Positions 24,401-35,974 of a stretch of 64,000 bases of DNA are shown here, piece after piece. The stretch comes from Diplocarpon mali (taxonomy: Eukaryota > Ascomycota > Leotiomycetes > Helotiales > Drepanopezizaceae), in assembly GCA_024741835.1 (NCBI GenBank), contig JAENRP010000217.1:7471-71470 (forward strand), in the 5' to 3' direction. The notes below the pieces were generated by a model, which saw nothing but the letters and a program-made list of their open reading frames with translations, was not told the DNA's origin and searched no databases. The position numbers were made by a program, and so were the translations under genes. Position 1 is the stretch's first letter. Each line of letters starts with the position of its first letter.

Positions 24401-24686
24401 GTATTGCCAAGATACAACAAGGGCAGAGTGCAGCACTGGCCGCTGAGGTTGAGAACCCTGGAGAAAGAAAGGAAGCAGTGAATGAGCCGGGCGAGGCCGA
24501 TAGAGCCCTTACAGTGGTGAAGAAGAAGCTTTCAAAAACATTGAGTATCACTGCGACAGTAAACGATCTCATCAACCAAGCCACTGACGAGAAAAATTTG
24601 GCTTTGTTGTTTTCGGGTAAGTCGTTACAATAGTGTATTCTTACCTTCATCTGCTGATCTAGACAGGTTGGGCTGCATATGCGTAA
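15428..24686 (+). CDS. TEL1: Serine/threonine kinase Tel1 (ATM family PIKK)
   Basis: Nine exons: 15428-15479, 15569-15616, 15673-15715, 15774-17159, 17210-17547, 17596-22105, 22187-23609, 23659-24616 and 24667-24686, giving 2,925 aa, the size expected for Tel1. The N-terminal TAN region is split over three tiny exons and reads on through RSDGMRDLKAFF to [12 protein letters not shown] long HEAT solenoid follows, then the FAT region (around [13 protein letters not shown]) and the PI3K-like kinase domain: GGDDDLRQD, catalytic loop GDRHGHN (Asp about residue 2752, Asn 2757) and HIDLG (Asp about 2771). The final 20 bp exon completes the FATC end SGWAAYA. All catalytic residues are present. Tel1 senses double-strand breaks through the MRN complex, maintains telomeres and phosphorylates meiotic axis proteins. 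An alternative start at 15383 is possible; the splice sites of intron 3 (15716-15773) have a close alternative. Confidence 0.94.
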
Positions 24687-27600
24687 TTTTAGGAGCCCGG
24701 CTTTTGAACTATGGGGAGAAAATTTGGGAATCGCACTTCGAAACAATACCCCTCGATGCGCTTTGGTCCCTCTTGTAAAGTCAGCCCCTGACAGCTTGTA
24801 GAATTTCCCGTTATCAGATACATAGACCTTAAGAGGCGTGGCATTGTCCCTGCACTTCTGGAAAGTAAAAAAGATCCTACTCCTAGTCTAAGACTCAAAA
24901 AGCAGAGCTTGTTTTTTTAAAGGTGCAACATTTGTTGTATTGCCGCTCGATCATAAGTACAATGAAGTTACTCGAGGCATAGGGACATTATTAGGAAGTA
25001 TCGCGTTGGGCTACTAAAAAGTATCTGAATAGGGATACTAATAAGAGTATAATTAATTCAATGGTTATAAATGCAATTAAAGTCGTCGATGCGAATATGG
25101 AGTAGAATGCAACGTATGTAGATATCATAAAGAGCATGGGAAAGCGTAGATAGATACCTGGCAAGTGTTACGGCGCACCTACCGAGACAAGGCTTGGGCA
25201 GAGGATGCGGTTAAATAGTAGAATAGGTCGAGCGTATTAAGGAATAGATTATAATTATTACGGCTGGCCCTCAGGAGTATAAGAATAAATGAAAACGAGT
25301 TGTATTATCCTCAGGGGTGCGCTATTTAGGTAGAAGAAAAAACGAAGAGAGGTAGCTTAGTATATAGTAGAGCTCTCTTATTGATAAACAGCTTCTCCAG
25401 TTATTAGTTTCAAGTTAACTGCTCGAAAAGTTTCGACTTTATTATATGACGTCCCAATTCCTCATGTCTCTGTTTTCTACATATATAGAGCGTCATAATA
25501 ATACTTGGTTCGTTCATAGACGTAGAGCAAATTAATTCTTCTATCTAATAAAGAAGAATCTTAATACTCTTTTAAATAGTCTCTAAGCCCCCTACCTAAT
25601 AGAGGAGGCTTGGAGAGTACTTGATAGCGCAATTCGGCACAGGATCAGCTAAAGCGCGTTTAAAGAAATTACCTCATATGAAAATATCTGATCATCTTTA
25701 GTGACCTTTGGGTCAACTATTATTCAATATCAATTTAGAGGGGTAGCGAAGTATATTACGAATAAGGGTTCCGATAATTGTATTTCGGTATGCCTAATCT
25801 GTGGGTAAAATGGCCCAAAGGGCTATTGTTTGCTACAACGCCAAGGCTATATAGCCCAGGCTAGGCTAACCGCGTCATACTACCACGGACTAATGCATGA
25901 CTTACATACATTTATTCCTACAACTACTTTGCTTTCTACATACACAGAGCTTCATAGTAACCATGTAATAAGATTTTCAAGGATATTAGTAAGAGTGGCA
26001 TATCAGAGTAGTACAGTTGCAGCGGTTATAAGGAAGAAAAAATCGCATACTCTGAAAATTCGCGTTTTCGAGGTTGTTGGCGAATACCAGCTGGCGTCAT
26101 TATACTTAACCTAAAAAATACGAAAATCAACAACCTGTGATCCTCGATTATGGATTAAAACTCTCTATCTTGATATTGAATGGAATCAAGCCCCAATCAA
26201 GGAATTCATTAGGGAGGAGCCCCTGAGATGTAGAGTAGTAATTAAAGCTAAGGAGCAAATATAATGTTTCTATAAAAGATCCTGGAAAATCAATAAAACA
26301 GCATTGTCCAGTACCTCTTTAGCTCTGGTTTACGCATAGAACATGGTTCGGGGGATTACTCGGGCATATACGAAGTAAGAAGTCAGGGCGCTTTTTCCAG
26401 AAGTCTTTATTAATTACATCGTATTGGTAGGTATTTTCCCTGAACCTACCAAGCCGATAGGGAAGAAGGTACCGAATCTAGAGCGGAAAGGACTAACTCT
26501 ACTATTATCTACCTCGTCGCAGGCGTAACAAACACCTTACTGATTACTGTGCTGTAGTATCGATTCTAGAGGGGGAAGGGGGAGGGGGAGGGGTTATACA
26601 GTTGCAAGGCCAAATCATACTTTGACGTGTTGTTTACTTCTTACTGCACCTGCTACCAAATACTAAAAAGGTACAAGCTCACTTTGGCAATTTCGTAACC
26701 CAGAAATACTATGTAATCCTCCTGAGAGCAACCAGCAAGCATAGAATATCATATGGATGCAATTTACCCAGTGAGTTCATCCTCCTACATCTCTGGACGT
26801 GACTGGCCGACGCAATTGAATATATGGGGCTAGCTAGAGCTAGTAGGGCCTCGACGGGAGGGGGACGGTGATTTACGGTGTAGTATTTAGGTATTGTGTA
26901 GGAGTTGAAGTAACAATTTAACCATATCGAATAATAATAGCACCAGTCTCCTGGATTTTAGGCCACGCGTGGGAATCCTAAGCATTGCTGGTCAAAGCGA
27001 AGCTCCTGATAAGCTAGGAGTTCGGGGAAAGCGAGTGTCGTAGGAAAGCCACCTTGATGTTACAGTTCGAATTTTAGACGGCAAAAACCTTATGAAAATT
27101 GTTGTTCTCGATTATTTTTAAATACATTTCGCGATAATGTCATTTTCTGTTCTCTAACCTAACCTCCCTCAGTGATGAAATTTAAATCAAAAGCTGTTGT
27201 TCTGAGAGAACATAATTTAGAGCATCTGCATATCTGTTTTAGAATGTTGACTTGACTTTCAAATTAAGCTATGTTAATGTATAATTCGCAAGTGATTAAC
27301 ATTTACATTCAGTGATCATATTACATTCTTTTCTTCAATAAACATTTTGTAGGGAAGCAAACTAAAATAAGAGTCGATATCGTTGTAAGATATAATCCAA
27401 AGCATCAACACGCCTATTTATTTAATAATTGTAACTTTACTCTTGGTTGAGTCATAAGCGGCGTAATACTCAAAATAAAAGATTTCAACTAGCCTCAGTC
27501 AGGCTACCACTTAAAACTCGAACTGTAACACGTGCTTTCCTCTGATAATCGCCTACTCCGACTCCCAGCAAGCCCTGAACTAGAAAGGAGACGGGCCGAC

Positions 27601-27948
27601 TATCACCCGCTCTAACAAGGCTCTGATAACTGACAGAATCTAAAAGGTATAAATTCCGAGTTCTATCGAGCTGCAGGAGTATACATACAAGGTACGACTA
27701 CATAAGCTAATCTCAAATCCTTGTATATTCTAACAATAACGATCCTCTTAGCCCAGAGTTCCCTATTAACTAGAATGGATTTGGTCCCGAATATAATTCC
27801 AACTACCGATAAAAAATCTATTCGAGCAAACGAAAGAACTTGGAGGCCTATTTAAGTTAATTGTCCGTTTTCTTCTTGGGCGATGTTGGATTGCTCTTTT
27901 TGTGACTTTTTGGCAGCGTTACTTTTTCCTATCAATCAAGTTGTCATT
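24687..27948. other. AT-rich, TpA-rich gene-free block (probable RIP-degraded repeat DNA)
   Basis: From about 24.9 kb the sequence becomes strongly AT-rich with frequent TA steps and stops in every frame, then returns to coding composition at 27.9 kb. A word at 25467-25495 (TTTCTACATATATAGAGC) recurs in diverged form at about 25928-25957 (TTTCTACATACACAGAGC), differing mainly by C/T changes, which suggests repeat copies altered by RIP. There is an imperfect hairpin at 25581-25619 and a G-rich run at 26571-26593. No transposase or reverse transcriptase motif survives in a readable frame. The proximal part also contains the Tel1 3' UTR and the esterase promoter. Confidence 0.6.
26571..26593 (+). 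other. Potential G-quadruplex sequence
   Basis: Four G-tracts of 5, 5, 5 and 4 bases separated by AA, A and A. It stands alone inside AT-rich DNA, which makes it conspicuous. Confidence 0.8.
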
Positions 27949-29848
27949 ATGAAGCCGGTTCTCTTCCTGCTAGCCCTTCTTTCTGCGACCCTTGCTGCTC
28001 CCCCAAATTATGTAGCTGCACCTACCGTGGCTATACCGTCCCCTGCTGCGACAATCGAAGGTTCATCTGACACCTACGTTGAGACTTTCCGTGGTATCCC
28101 GTTTGCCAAACCCCCAACTGGAGCTTTACGCCTCAAGCCTCCCCAAGCACTTTCATCGCCGCTTGGAAGAGTGACTGCAACTGGAATACCAACAGCATGT
28201 CCTCAGATGTCTCCTGTCAAAGGGCAGAGCGCTCTCTTCTCGTTTGTTTCTATGAGAAAGTTTCTGAGTCGCCTGCTCCTCCCCTCACCTGGGGCTGTAG
28301 GAGAGGATTGTCTGACAATCACAGTGCAACGTCCTGCTGGGACCATGGCTTCCGCAAAGCTACCCGTGTTATTCTGGATCTTTGGCGGAGGGTTTGAGAC
28401 CGGGTCAACCGCCAAGTATGATGGATCGTCTCTGGTCAAAGAATCTGCTGAAACAGGCCAGCCAATCATATTCGTAGCTGTTAACTATAGATTGGGAGGC
28501 TTTGGGTTCATGCCGGGGAAGGAGATTCTAGCTGATGGGTCCGCAAACTTAGGGTTACTTGACCAGAGACTCGGTCTCCAGTGGGTCGCGGATAATATTG
28601 TAAGCACAATTGCTCTACCCTGATACCTACAATTCGATTCCCGGTCCTTTCCCCTAAGTATAAGGCTGACCCTCTCAAAGGCTTCTTTTGGCGGAGATCC
28701 AACGAAGGTTACAATTTGGGGCCAGTCAGCTGGTGCCATATCTGTTTTTGACCAAATGGCCCTGTACGATGGGAACCATAGTTACAATCGCAAACCACTC
28801 TTCCGCGGTGCTATCATGAACTCCGGGAGTGTTACTGCGACAGCTCGGATCGATGGCGCCAAAGGACAGGCAATTTACGATAAAGTCGTGAAGGCTGCCG
28901 GGTGCTCCTCTTCAAATTCGTCTTTGGCATGCCTGCGGTCTTTAGATTACACCAGCTTCCTTAACGCTGCAAACTCTGTTCCCGGGAAGTGGGATTACTC
29001 TTCGGTAGCGTTGTCTTACATGCCGCGCCCTGTGAGTACAGTCCATATTCTTTGCTGTATCTCGGGGGTTTTCCATGGTGGCTTTAGTGCCACCAATTCG
29101 AACCAATATCACGTGAATATTTCTTGGACTACCATGCAAGTGCTAACTTTACTTTTTCTACCAGGACGGCAAGGTTTTGACTGACTCTCCTGAAGCTCTT
29201 GTTGCAGCGGGAAAGTATGCAGCAGTTCCATTCATTACTAGCTCTCAAGAAAATGAAGGTACTATCTTCGCTTTATCCCAGTACAACATTACCAGGACGT
29301 CGGAAGTAGCTCAGTTCATTTCTACCCACCTCTTCCCGGATACCTCCTATGATCAAATCAACAGCCTCCTTAAAACCTATCCTGTCGATGATACAAACGG
29401 CTGTTTGTCCAGCATTATCCCTCTCAAGTGCAGATATGCTCAATTTAAGCGTAGAGCGGCGATCCTAGGCGACATGACATCTACCCTTCCTCGACGCCAC
29501 TTTCTCAACACTCATGCAGATGTCTATCCCGATGTTCCATCCTGGTCCTTTATGGCGTCGTACTTTGATAAAATTCCAGTCCTAAAGACTTTCCATGGCA
29601 GTGATATTCTGAAAGTCTTTCACGGAGCCAGTACCAGCTATGCCTCAGCATCCATACGCTCGTATTACTTCAGCTTTGTACATAATTTGGATCCGAATGT
29701 TGGAAACGAGTATAATGAATGGCCTCAATGGAAATCAGGGCAGCAGCTGTTGCAAATATACGCTGATAAGTCGCGCTTGGTGGCGGATACATTCAGGAGT
29801 AACGCCTACGACTGGCTTGTCAAAAATATGGGAAGCTTGAGGATGTAG
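27949..29848 (+). CDS. Secreted type-B carboxylesterase/lipase
   Basis: Exons 27949-28599, 28681-29031 and 29165-29848 give 561 aa, normal for fungal type-B carboxylesterases of the Candida rugosa lipase group. The chosen start opens a clear signal peptide (about residues 1-17); an upstream in-frame ATG at 27883 would add 22 residues and hide it. The alpha/beta-hydrolase catalytic parts are present: oxyanion-hole motif FGGGF, nucleophile elbow GQSAG (Ser about residue 233), acid in ENEGT (Glu about 365) and HGSD (His about 478). EDCL near the N-terminus is the usual family marker. It should hydrolyse carboxylic esters or lipids outside the cell; the natural substrate is unknown. The segment [19 protein letters not shown] is more diverged than its surroundings, but the frame stays open. 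The gene borders the AT-rich block. Confidence 0.88.
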
Positions 29849-30793
29849 ATGGGATGGACACGAAGACGGACCCCCGCTGAAATTAAACTCATGGCTGATC
29901 TACACCAAAATATAGCTTTGCCACCTGGTCTTTTCGTAGCATTAATAATCCATAATGTGAAAACTGGTATTTGATCTGACAACAGCAAGACCTGGTTCGA
30001 GTTCAAGTTCGGGATTTATTTGAATACTAAATAGTTGGTACATAAGGTATGCAAGCAAAGCAATGCTAAATTGTAAAACATAGCCTTTAAAGCCAATAAA
30101 AGAAGTTCAACTACAATTTTTTCAAAGGCTATGAAATAAGTAAAGATTTCAATGCCAACAATATAGTGGCGTCACACGGCTATCAATGGGAATATTGTGT
30201 GCTTAAAAGCCATGTAATTTTACAAAGCAACTTACTTGCGGGAGCAGGAACAAAAGGCTTTGTATACATTATGGGTTGGTGCGACAAGGGCAATAGGTTA
30301 ACATCAGTTGCCTACGACCTGTAGGGTCATGGCAGTTCGCACCTACGTACCGTTCATGTGACGTTTCGATCCTGTGTTGATTCTAAATCCTCTCCTCTTC
30401 TGGGCCGTTCTGGGTCGAAGAAAGCACCCAAGGCGATTTGAATCATCTAGGAAGAAAAGCCTGTACTAGCAAGCATAACCTAACTCCGTCAAGCTCGTTG
30501 AAGCCTCTCGTTTGGGGATAGTTCATGGTGTTCTATGCCGAGTGCTAGCCGAAGATCTCTCGCGAAAGTGGGACTAACCGCCGGCACCATCTTCAGAACA
30601 TTCATTCATCGATTTCGTGTTTCGTATCTCTTTTCATTAGAGATTTGCTCTGCAGCAGCTGGTTGCCCTCGTCGGAGCTTCACAGGCTTAGGATATCACT
30701 TTATTTCCGATTACCTCTGAGAGCTGTTGTTGATTACTGAGAGTGGGGAGCCGAGCTCGTCCCCGACTCACATCATTCCTTCGCGTCCTCAGA
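29849..30793. other. Intergenic region, no gene seen
   Basis: An interval of moderate to high AT content between two plus-strand enzyme genes. A 61-codon open frame at 30535-30720 shows no family features. It should contain the promoter of the GGT-like gene. Confidence 0.5.
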
Positions 30794-32741
30794 ATGGCTT
30801 CGTATTCAGACTTCATTGCTTTTCCAAGCAGGAGAAGCGTTGTTCACTCAACCAGTGGTATAGTGGCGTGTACCCAGCCACTGGCAGCACAATGTGGCCT
30901 TCAGATTCTGGCCAAGGGCGGTAACGCCGCTGTAATAGCCCCCTCCCTTGGTGTACACCTGTTCGATGCTGACAAGAATTAGGATGCTGCCGTAGCAGTT
31001 GGTTAGTACTTGGGTGCACCGTGTGGCTTTCCAGTGCTAACTTTCGCAGCTGCCGGCATGAACATGACTGAGCCATGTAGCACGGGAATCGGAGGAGACA
31101 TGTTCTGCCTCTTCTACAACGCGAGGACGAAGCAGGTATCTGCTCTGAATGGCTCCGGACGCTCCGGTGCGAAGTATGATCTTGACAGAATCCGTCACGA
31201 TTTAAAGATTCCCGAGGGCCAGAGCGGCGAGATCCCAATGACCAGTGTTCAATCCGTTACTGTCCCTGGAGCGCCAGCCGGATGGTAAGATTGCCTGACC
31301 CCAACAGTCCGCTGCGGGAAAGTTGATGGTTCTTTATGCAGGGCAGACACAGTCGATAATTTCGGCTCTGGGAAGGTATCCCTCGAAGAGATACTATCTC
31401 CTGCGGCCCAGCTGGGAGAGAACGGCTTCCCAGTGTCCGAACTCACAGCGAGTTTCGTAAGTTGAGAATCCGCTTCTACTCAAGTAGGCTAACTTCTGGA
31501 TGGAGTGGGCTTTGGGTGAGAATAAGCTCAGAAAAGCATCTCCCAACTTCCCAGAAATGCTGAAGAAAGACGATTCCGCCAGTGACGGATTCCGCGCTCC
31601 CAAAGCCGGCGAGCTGTTCAAGAATCCAAATCTTGCCAAGACTTTCAGAGCGCTGGGAAAGGATGGGAAAAAAGGGTTCTACACCGGCAGAGTTGCAGAC
31701 GAGATTGTCAAGGTCGTCAAAGACCTCGGTGGCCACATCGAACATGAGGATCTTATCCATCATATGGAGGTCGGTACTGAAAGAGTTGATCCGATTTCTC
31801 TGACTTTCAAAAACGAAGTCGAAGTCTGGGAGCATCCGCCTAACGGCCAGGGGATCGTCGCTCTAATAGCCCTCGGCATATTAGAGGAACTCGAGCAGAG
31901 TGGGAAGATCGCGAGATTTGAAGACATGAAGCATAACTCCGCAGAGTATATCCATGCCATAGTTGAATCGCTCCACATTGCATTCGCGGACGCAACATGG
32001 TGGGTCGCAGACCCAAATGAGGTTGAAGTTCCTGTCAAAGGACTTCTCTCTCGTGAATACCTCACCGAGCGAGCGAAGCTCTTCGATCCGTCAAAGGCTT
32101 CGAACGTACAGCACCATGGCAGTCCAGCTCACAACCATTCCGACACCGTCTACTTTGCAGTGAGCGACCGCGATGGCAACGCCGTATCTTTCATCAATTC
32201 CAACTACGGTGGTTTCGGCATGGCAGCTATCCCCCATGGTTGCGGGTTCACTCTGCAGAACCGTGGTGCCAATTTCAGTCTGGACAAGAACCATCCCAAT
32301 GTCCTGGCGCCCCGGAAGCGTCCATACCATACCATCATCCCAGCCATGACCACCAACGTGGCCGATGGCCGATTGAACGCGGCATATGGTGTCATGGGAG
32401 GATTCATGCAACCCCAAGGTCATGTCCAGGTGCTGCTGAATCAGATGATCTTCAAGCACAACGCACAGAAAGCATTAGACTCTCCGCGAATCTGCATTGG
32501 TGCTGGGACGCCCGATGACGGGAATGCGAGCGGCCAGATAATTTACCTAGAAGACGGCATTGAAGAGAGGGTTGCCGAGCAGCTGAAGAGTATGGGACAC
32601 GATGCCCGGATTGTCAAGGGAGACAAGCGGAGTCTGTTCGGACGAGGTCAACTCATCCAAAGCCGGATTGAGGATGGACAGGTTGTTTATTCGGCCGGTA
32701 GTGACTTGCGGGGTGATGGGGCTGCGTTCCCTGCCTGGTAA
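30794..32741 (+). CDS. Gamma-glutamyltransferase-like Ntn hydrolase
   Basis: Exons 30794-30931, 30983-31001, 31050-31284, 31342-31456 and 31506-32741 give 580 aa. The frame reads [33 protein letters not shown] and [17 protein letters not shown], all typical of the GGT family. The self-processing threonine is in HSDTVYF (about residue 383), followed by [10 protein letters not shown]. There is no signal peptide, unlike classical surface GGTs, so the enzyme is probably intracellular. Members of this family transfer or hydrolyse gamma-glutamyl groups from glutathione, or act as related acylases; the HSDT context instead of TTH makes the second role possible. The 19 bp exon 2 is required to complete the ADAAVAVA motif. 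Family certain, substrate open. Confidence 0.88.
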
Positions 32742-35185
32742 AGAAGGTAGCTTTCGTGAATGCAAGTCTTCCATCTTGAACGTTTGGCATTGGCACTCAT
32801 AATTTCGACTTGGAATAATACCAAGAACACAAACCGAAGTACATTGGGGGAAGACAAACTCGTATACGGTCGTACAAACACTTTACCCAGTAAAAGTACA
32901 AAAAGAATGGCCCATTCGACCAACCAATAGTGACCGCATGTCTAAATTATGATGAATGCACATACTCAATGCTACAGATTGGAAAATTGGAATCACCATA
33001 AACCTTTCAGACCGGAAAACAAAGCTCAGCAATGTTACTCGGCCCCAGTCTCTTCGGCCTTGGAGCCGGCAACAATCGCTGGCCCTCGCTACCAGTTCTT
33101 ACAGGGTCCAAACTGAAGAGCACAATTGCAGCCAGAGACGAAACCGGCATCAGCTGGCCAAGAGAAGATCAGTCTTCCTCGGCCTTGTCTCCATCCATCC
33201 CGAGTGCCGAGCCCATGATCTCAGCGTCGAGACACGAAGTCACAGTCTATATCTGTCATTAAATACAAGGTGTCAGTATGCGTGAGCCAAATATCTCCAT
33301 GGCAATGCGCTTCGGTTTTTGCTGCAGCGGGGCTGTATTTGCTAGGCTATGTGTCCGTTCGGAACATGGAAATTCTCGTAGTCAATCAGATCTGGGTCGA
33401 AGAACCAGGACACGGAGCAAAAGACACGCTATCTTTCCGGACTTCAACATCGGGTGCTTTCCATTCTGCAAAAGGCCACTTGAACTTTGCAGATTCTTCG
33501 CAGTCGAGCAGTGTGCGCAGTAGCGTAAACAAGATTGCCATGAATAGGATTCCGAGCCAACCTGACCCAAGAACGGAGAGGGGGATGCATTGAAGATATA
33601 AATTATAGCAGAAGATCCTGAGGTTATGGATTCCAGTGCGATGTAGTAATAGTACGTGGTGCACCTGGGTAGAGGGTAATCAGCACCACATACAAGTGAA
33701 TTGCCCGACCATTGCAAAGTCGGCGACGTTGGCGAGGACCAGAATAGTCATTTTATCTGAGAATGGGATTATTAAGCTGACGAGAAAGCTGGTCATTTCA
33801 TCCTTCTTTCTTTTGAACCGATTACTGGTCGATACAAACGTTGGACGAGAAGTCTAACGAGGGCCCATGAGCGAGCATTTGTTAGCAACCAAGCCAGCAT
33901 TACGCGTTGGCGACATGCGCCCAGTCCCTGTAACATTTGAACTGGGACTGGACCATCCCCTGCCGGCCGATCATAGCAACGATTGAAATGCAGGATCTGA
34001 AGAATTATTGGATTCGACCTCACATCTGACCGGATTATGCGCATTCTTGCACCCTTCTTATAATTCAAAATACAAGTCTCTGCCAACGGATCCAGAGGGC
34101 CCCAAAGTCGAAATAACCATTCGTGTCCACTATCAAGTCAAGGAAATCCTGAACTTGGCGATCGTGTTGAAATTGTGCGATTTTTTATTGCAATAGCATA
34201 CCATATTGAAAGCGCGGCGCAACCTGACCGAACTAGCTTTGACAGCATCGCCGACTTTGGACAATATAATATAATGGTTGCAAAAGCAGCTGCATATTCA
34301 TTTGGAAGTGTTCATAGGCCATCCCATTGGAAGCCACAAGCTACGACACCAAGCTTTAAATGCCGGCAGAAAGGTGAGCGAGGGCGAAAGCCAGGCTTTG
34401 CAATACTCGTATATGCCCAGACTTGTAAAATAGCTGGGGTTTCCCAGAATTGGATGGGTAGTAGATAGAGTCGGAGCCAATAAGCAGCGTGACTTAAAGT
34501 CTCGAGTACAAAGATAGAAAAACCCAGACTTCAATACTCTGTCTGCAACGAATAAAGCTAGGCTAGCCACACATTGGCAACAGAGTGTGACGCAAGTGCT
34601 TTGGAAGCCTTTAAATCGGAAGCTCATAAGAGTACAAATGTGTTTGAAGAGACAACGATATGGGCTTCCAATATTTGAGTAAATGATAAACAGAAGAGGA
34701 ATAGCAATATGGTTCAGATATCGAAGAATAGAAAAGGCTCTCTTATCCAGTACCAATGATCTAGCTAAGTACTGCTAGCAAGAGCCATTGAAAAACGTGG
34801 AGGCCGATGGCTTTCAAGTAATCTAACAGGTAGAAAGGTACCGTATGTAGACATTGTCCTGCGGTCCATGGTCCTATAACGCACGATGCAGACAGACATT
34901 GAGCAATTGAACCCGTGAAAGTGTGCTGCGTTTAAGCCTGCGACCAGAAGTGTTAGGAGCCGCGAGCAATCTGCGCAAAAGCGAAAGCATAAGGAATTTC
35001 ACTTCCAACGAGGTTGACGTTGACTTGGACCTCAAGACAAGCTGAGACTTTACTAAGCGCGGAGCTTTATCCTGCCAAGCTTTATAGGTAAGAGCTATTC
35101 AAATTTCCCTCTGCGCCTCAACAGTCCAACCCAACGGCCTGTCCAAACGTCCTTGTTCGGCTTCAATCCATATCAGTGTCCGAAT
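32742..35185. other. Long intergenic region with a possible decayed membrane-protein gene
   Basis: No complete gene could be assembled. On the minus strand between about 34090 and 33270 several short open frames are rich in hydrophobic helices (for example near 33780-33720 and 33560-33500), but I could not join them in one frame without stops. The remainder is AT-rich and looks non-coding. The 3' UTR of the GGT-like gene and the promoter of the dehydratase gene lie at the edges. Confidence 0.4.
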
Positions 35186-35974
35186 ATGGACTCCCAGGAA
35201 GACCCAGGAGCGATGCGAAAGCCCGGCCTCAAACCTCTCCGATCCAGTTCGTTCAAGAAGCAATACCTCATCCTTTACAATTTCGTCAATGCCATTCTCT
35301 GGCTCACAGTCCTCGGCCGGGTCTTGCTGCTCATTCCGCTCGTGGGACTTGGGAGGGTGTATCCAGGCGTAGGGAGATTCACTAAATGGACTCAGACCCT
35401 TGCGGTGCTGGAGGTGGTGCACGCTGCTACCGGCACGTCTCCCATCCTCAACTCTCAAGTGCTCCAACAGTCTGCTAACAATTTCCTGCCCAGGTCTCGT
35501 ACGAGCCCCAATCAGCACTACCGCCATGCAAGTTGCTAGCCGCCTCCTCCTCGTCTGGGGCATTATCTTCCAATTCCCGTTCCTCGCCAAAAGCGCCGGA
35601 TACTCGAGCATGTTGATTGCGTGGAGCGTTACAGAGGTTGTGCGGTATTCGTACTTTGTGTTCACTCTCAGCGGATACTCGCCTGGCTTAATATCTTGGT
35701 TGCGGTATAATACTTTCTATGTGCTATATCCGTTGGGGATTAGCAGCGAGTGTTGGTTGATCTATACCACTATTAAGCCGGCGAAGGAGAAGAGACAGGT
35801 GTACGCTTGGATATTGCAGTTGATTCTGTTGGTCTACATCCCAGGTAAGATTCTTGCACGAATCTTACTCGAGGGACGTTGCTAATAGGATCAGGCTCGT
35901 ATATTTTGTTCACTCACATGATGGCACAGAGAAGGAAGCTTATGAGAGCCAAGCAGATTCAGAAGGCAGAATAA
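35186..35974 (+). CDS. PHS1: Very-long-chain (3R)-3-hydroxyacyl-CoA dehydratase (PHS1/HACD family)
   Basis: Exons 35186-35432, 35494-35844 and 35895-35974 give 225 aa, the family's normal size. The six-helix ER membrane protein contains YPGVGRFTKWTQTLAVLEVVHAATG, split from LVRAPISTTAMQVASR by intron 1. The catalytic pair known from yeast Phs1 is present in the spacing YPLGISSE (Tyr about residue 161, Glu about 168). The C-terminus is lysine/arginine-rich (RRKLMRAKQIQKAE), suiting ER retention. It removes water from 3-hydroxyacyl-CoA in the third step of very-long-chain fatty acid elongation, feeding sphingolipids. Intron 1 (35433-35493) starts with GC instead of GT; no GT nearby keeps the frame. 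An upstream in-frame ATG at 35153 would add 11 residues. Confidence 0.92.

Noticed and set aside
6162..24686. Cullin-4, Nup192 and Tel1 as a secondary-metabolite or other specialised cluster
   Set aside because: All three are conserved housekeeping genes; no backbone synthase, transporter or cluster regulator is present.
25830..26114. 94-codon open frame in the AT-rich block
   Set aside because: Composition matches the surrounding decayed repeat DNA and no family is recognisable.
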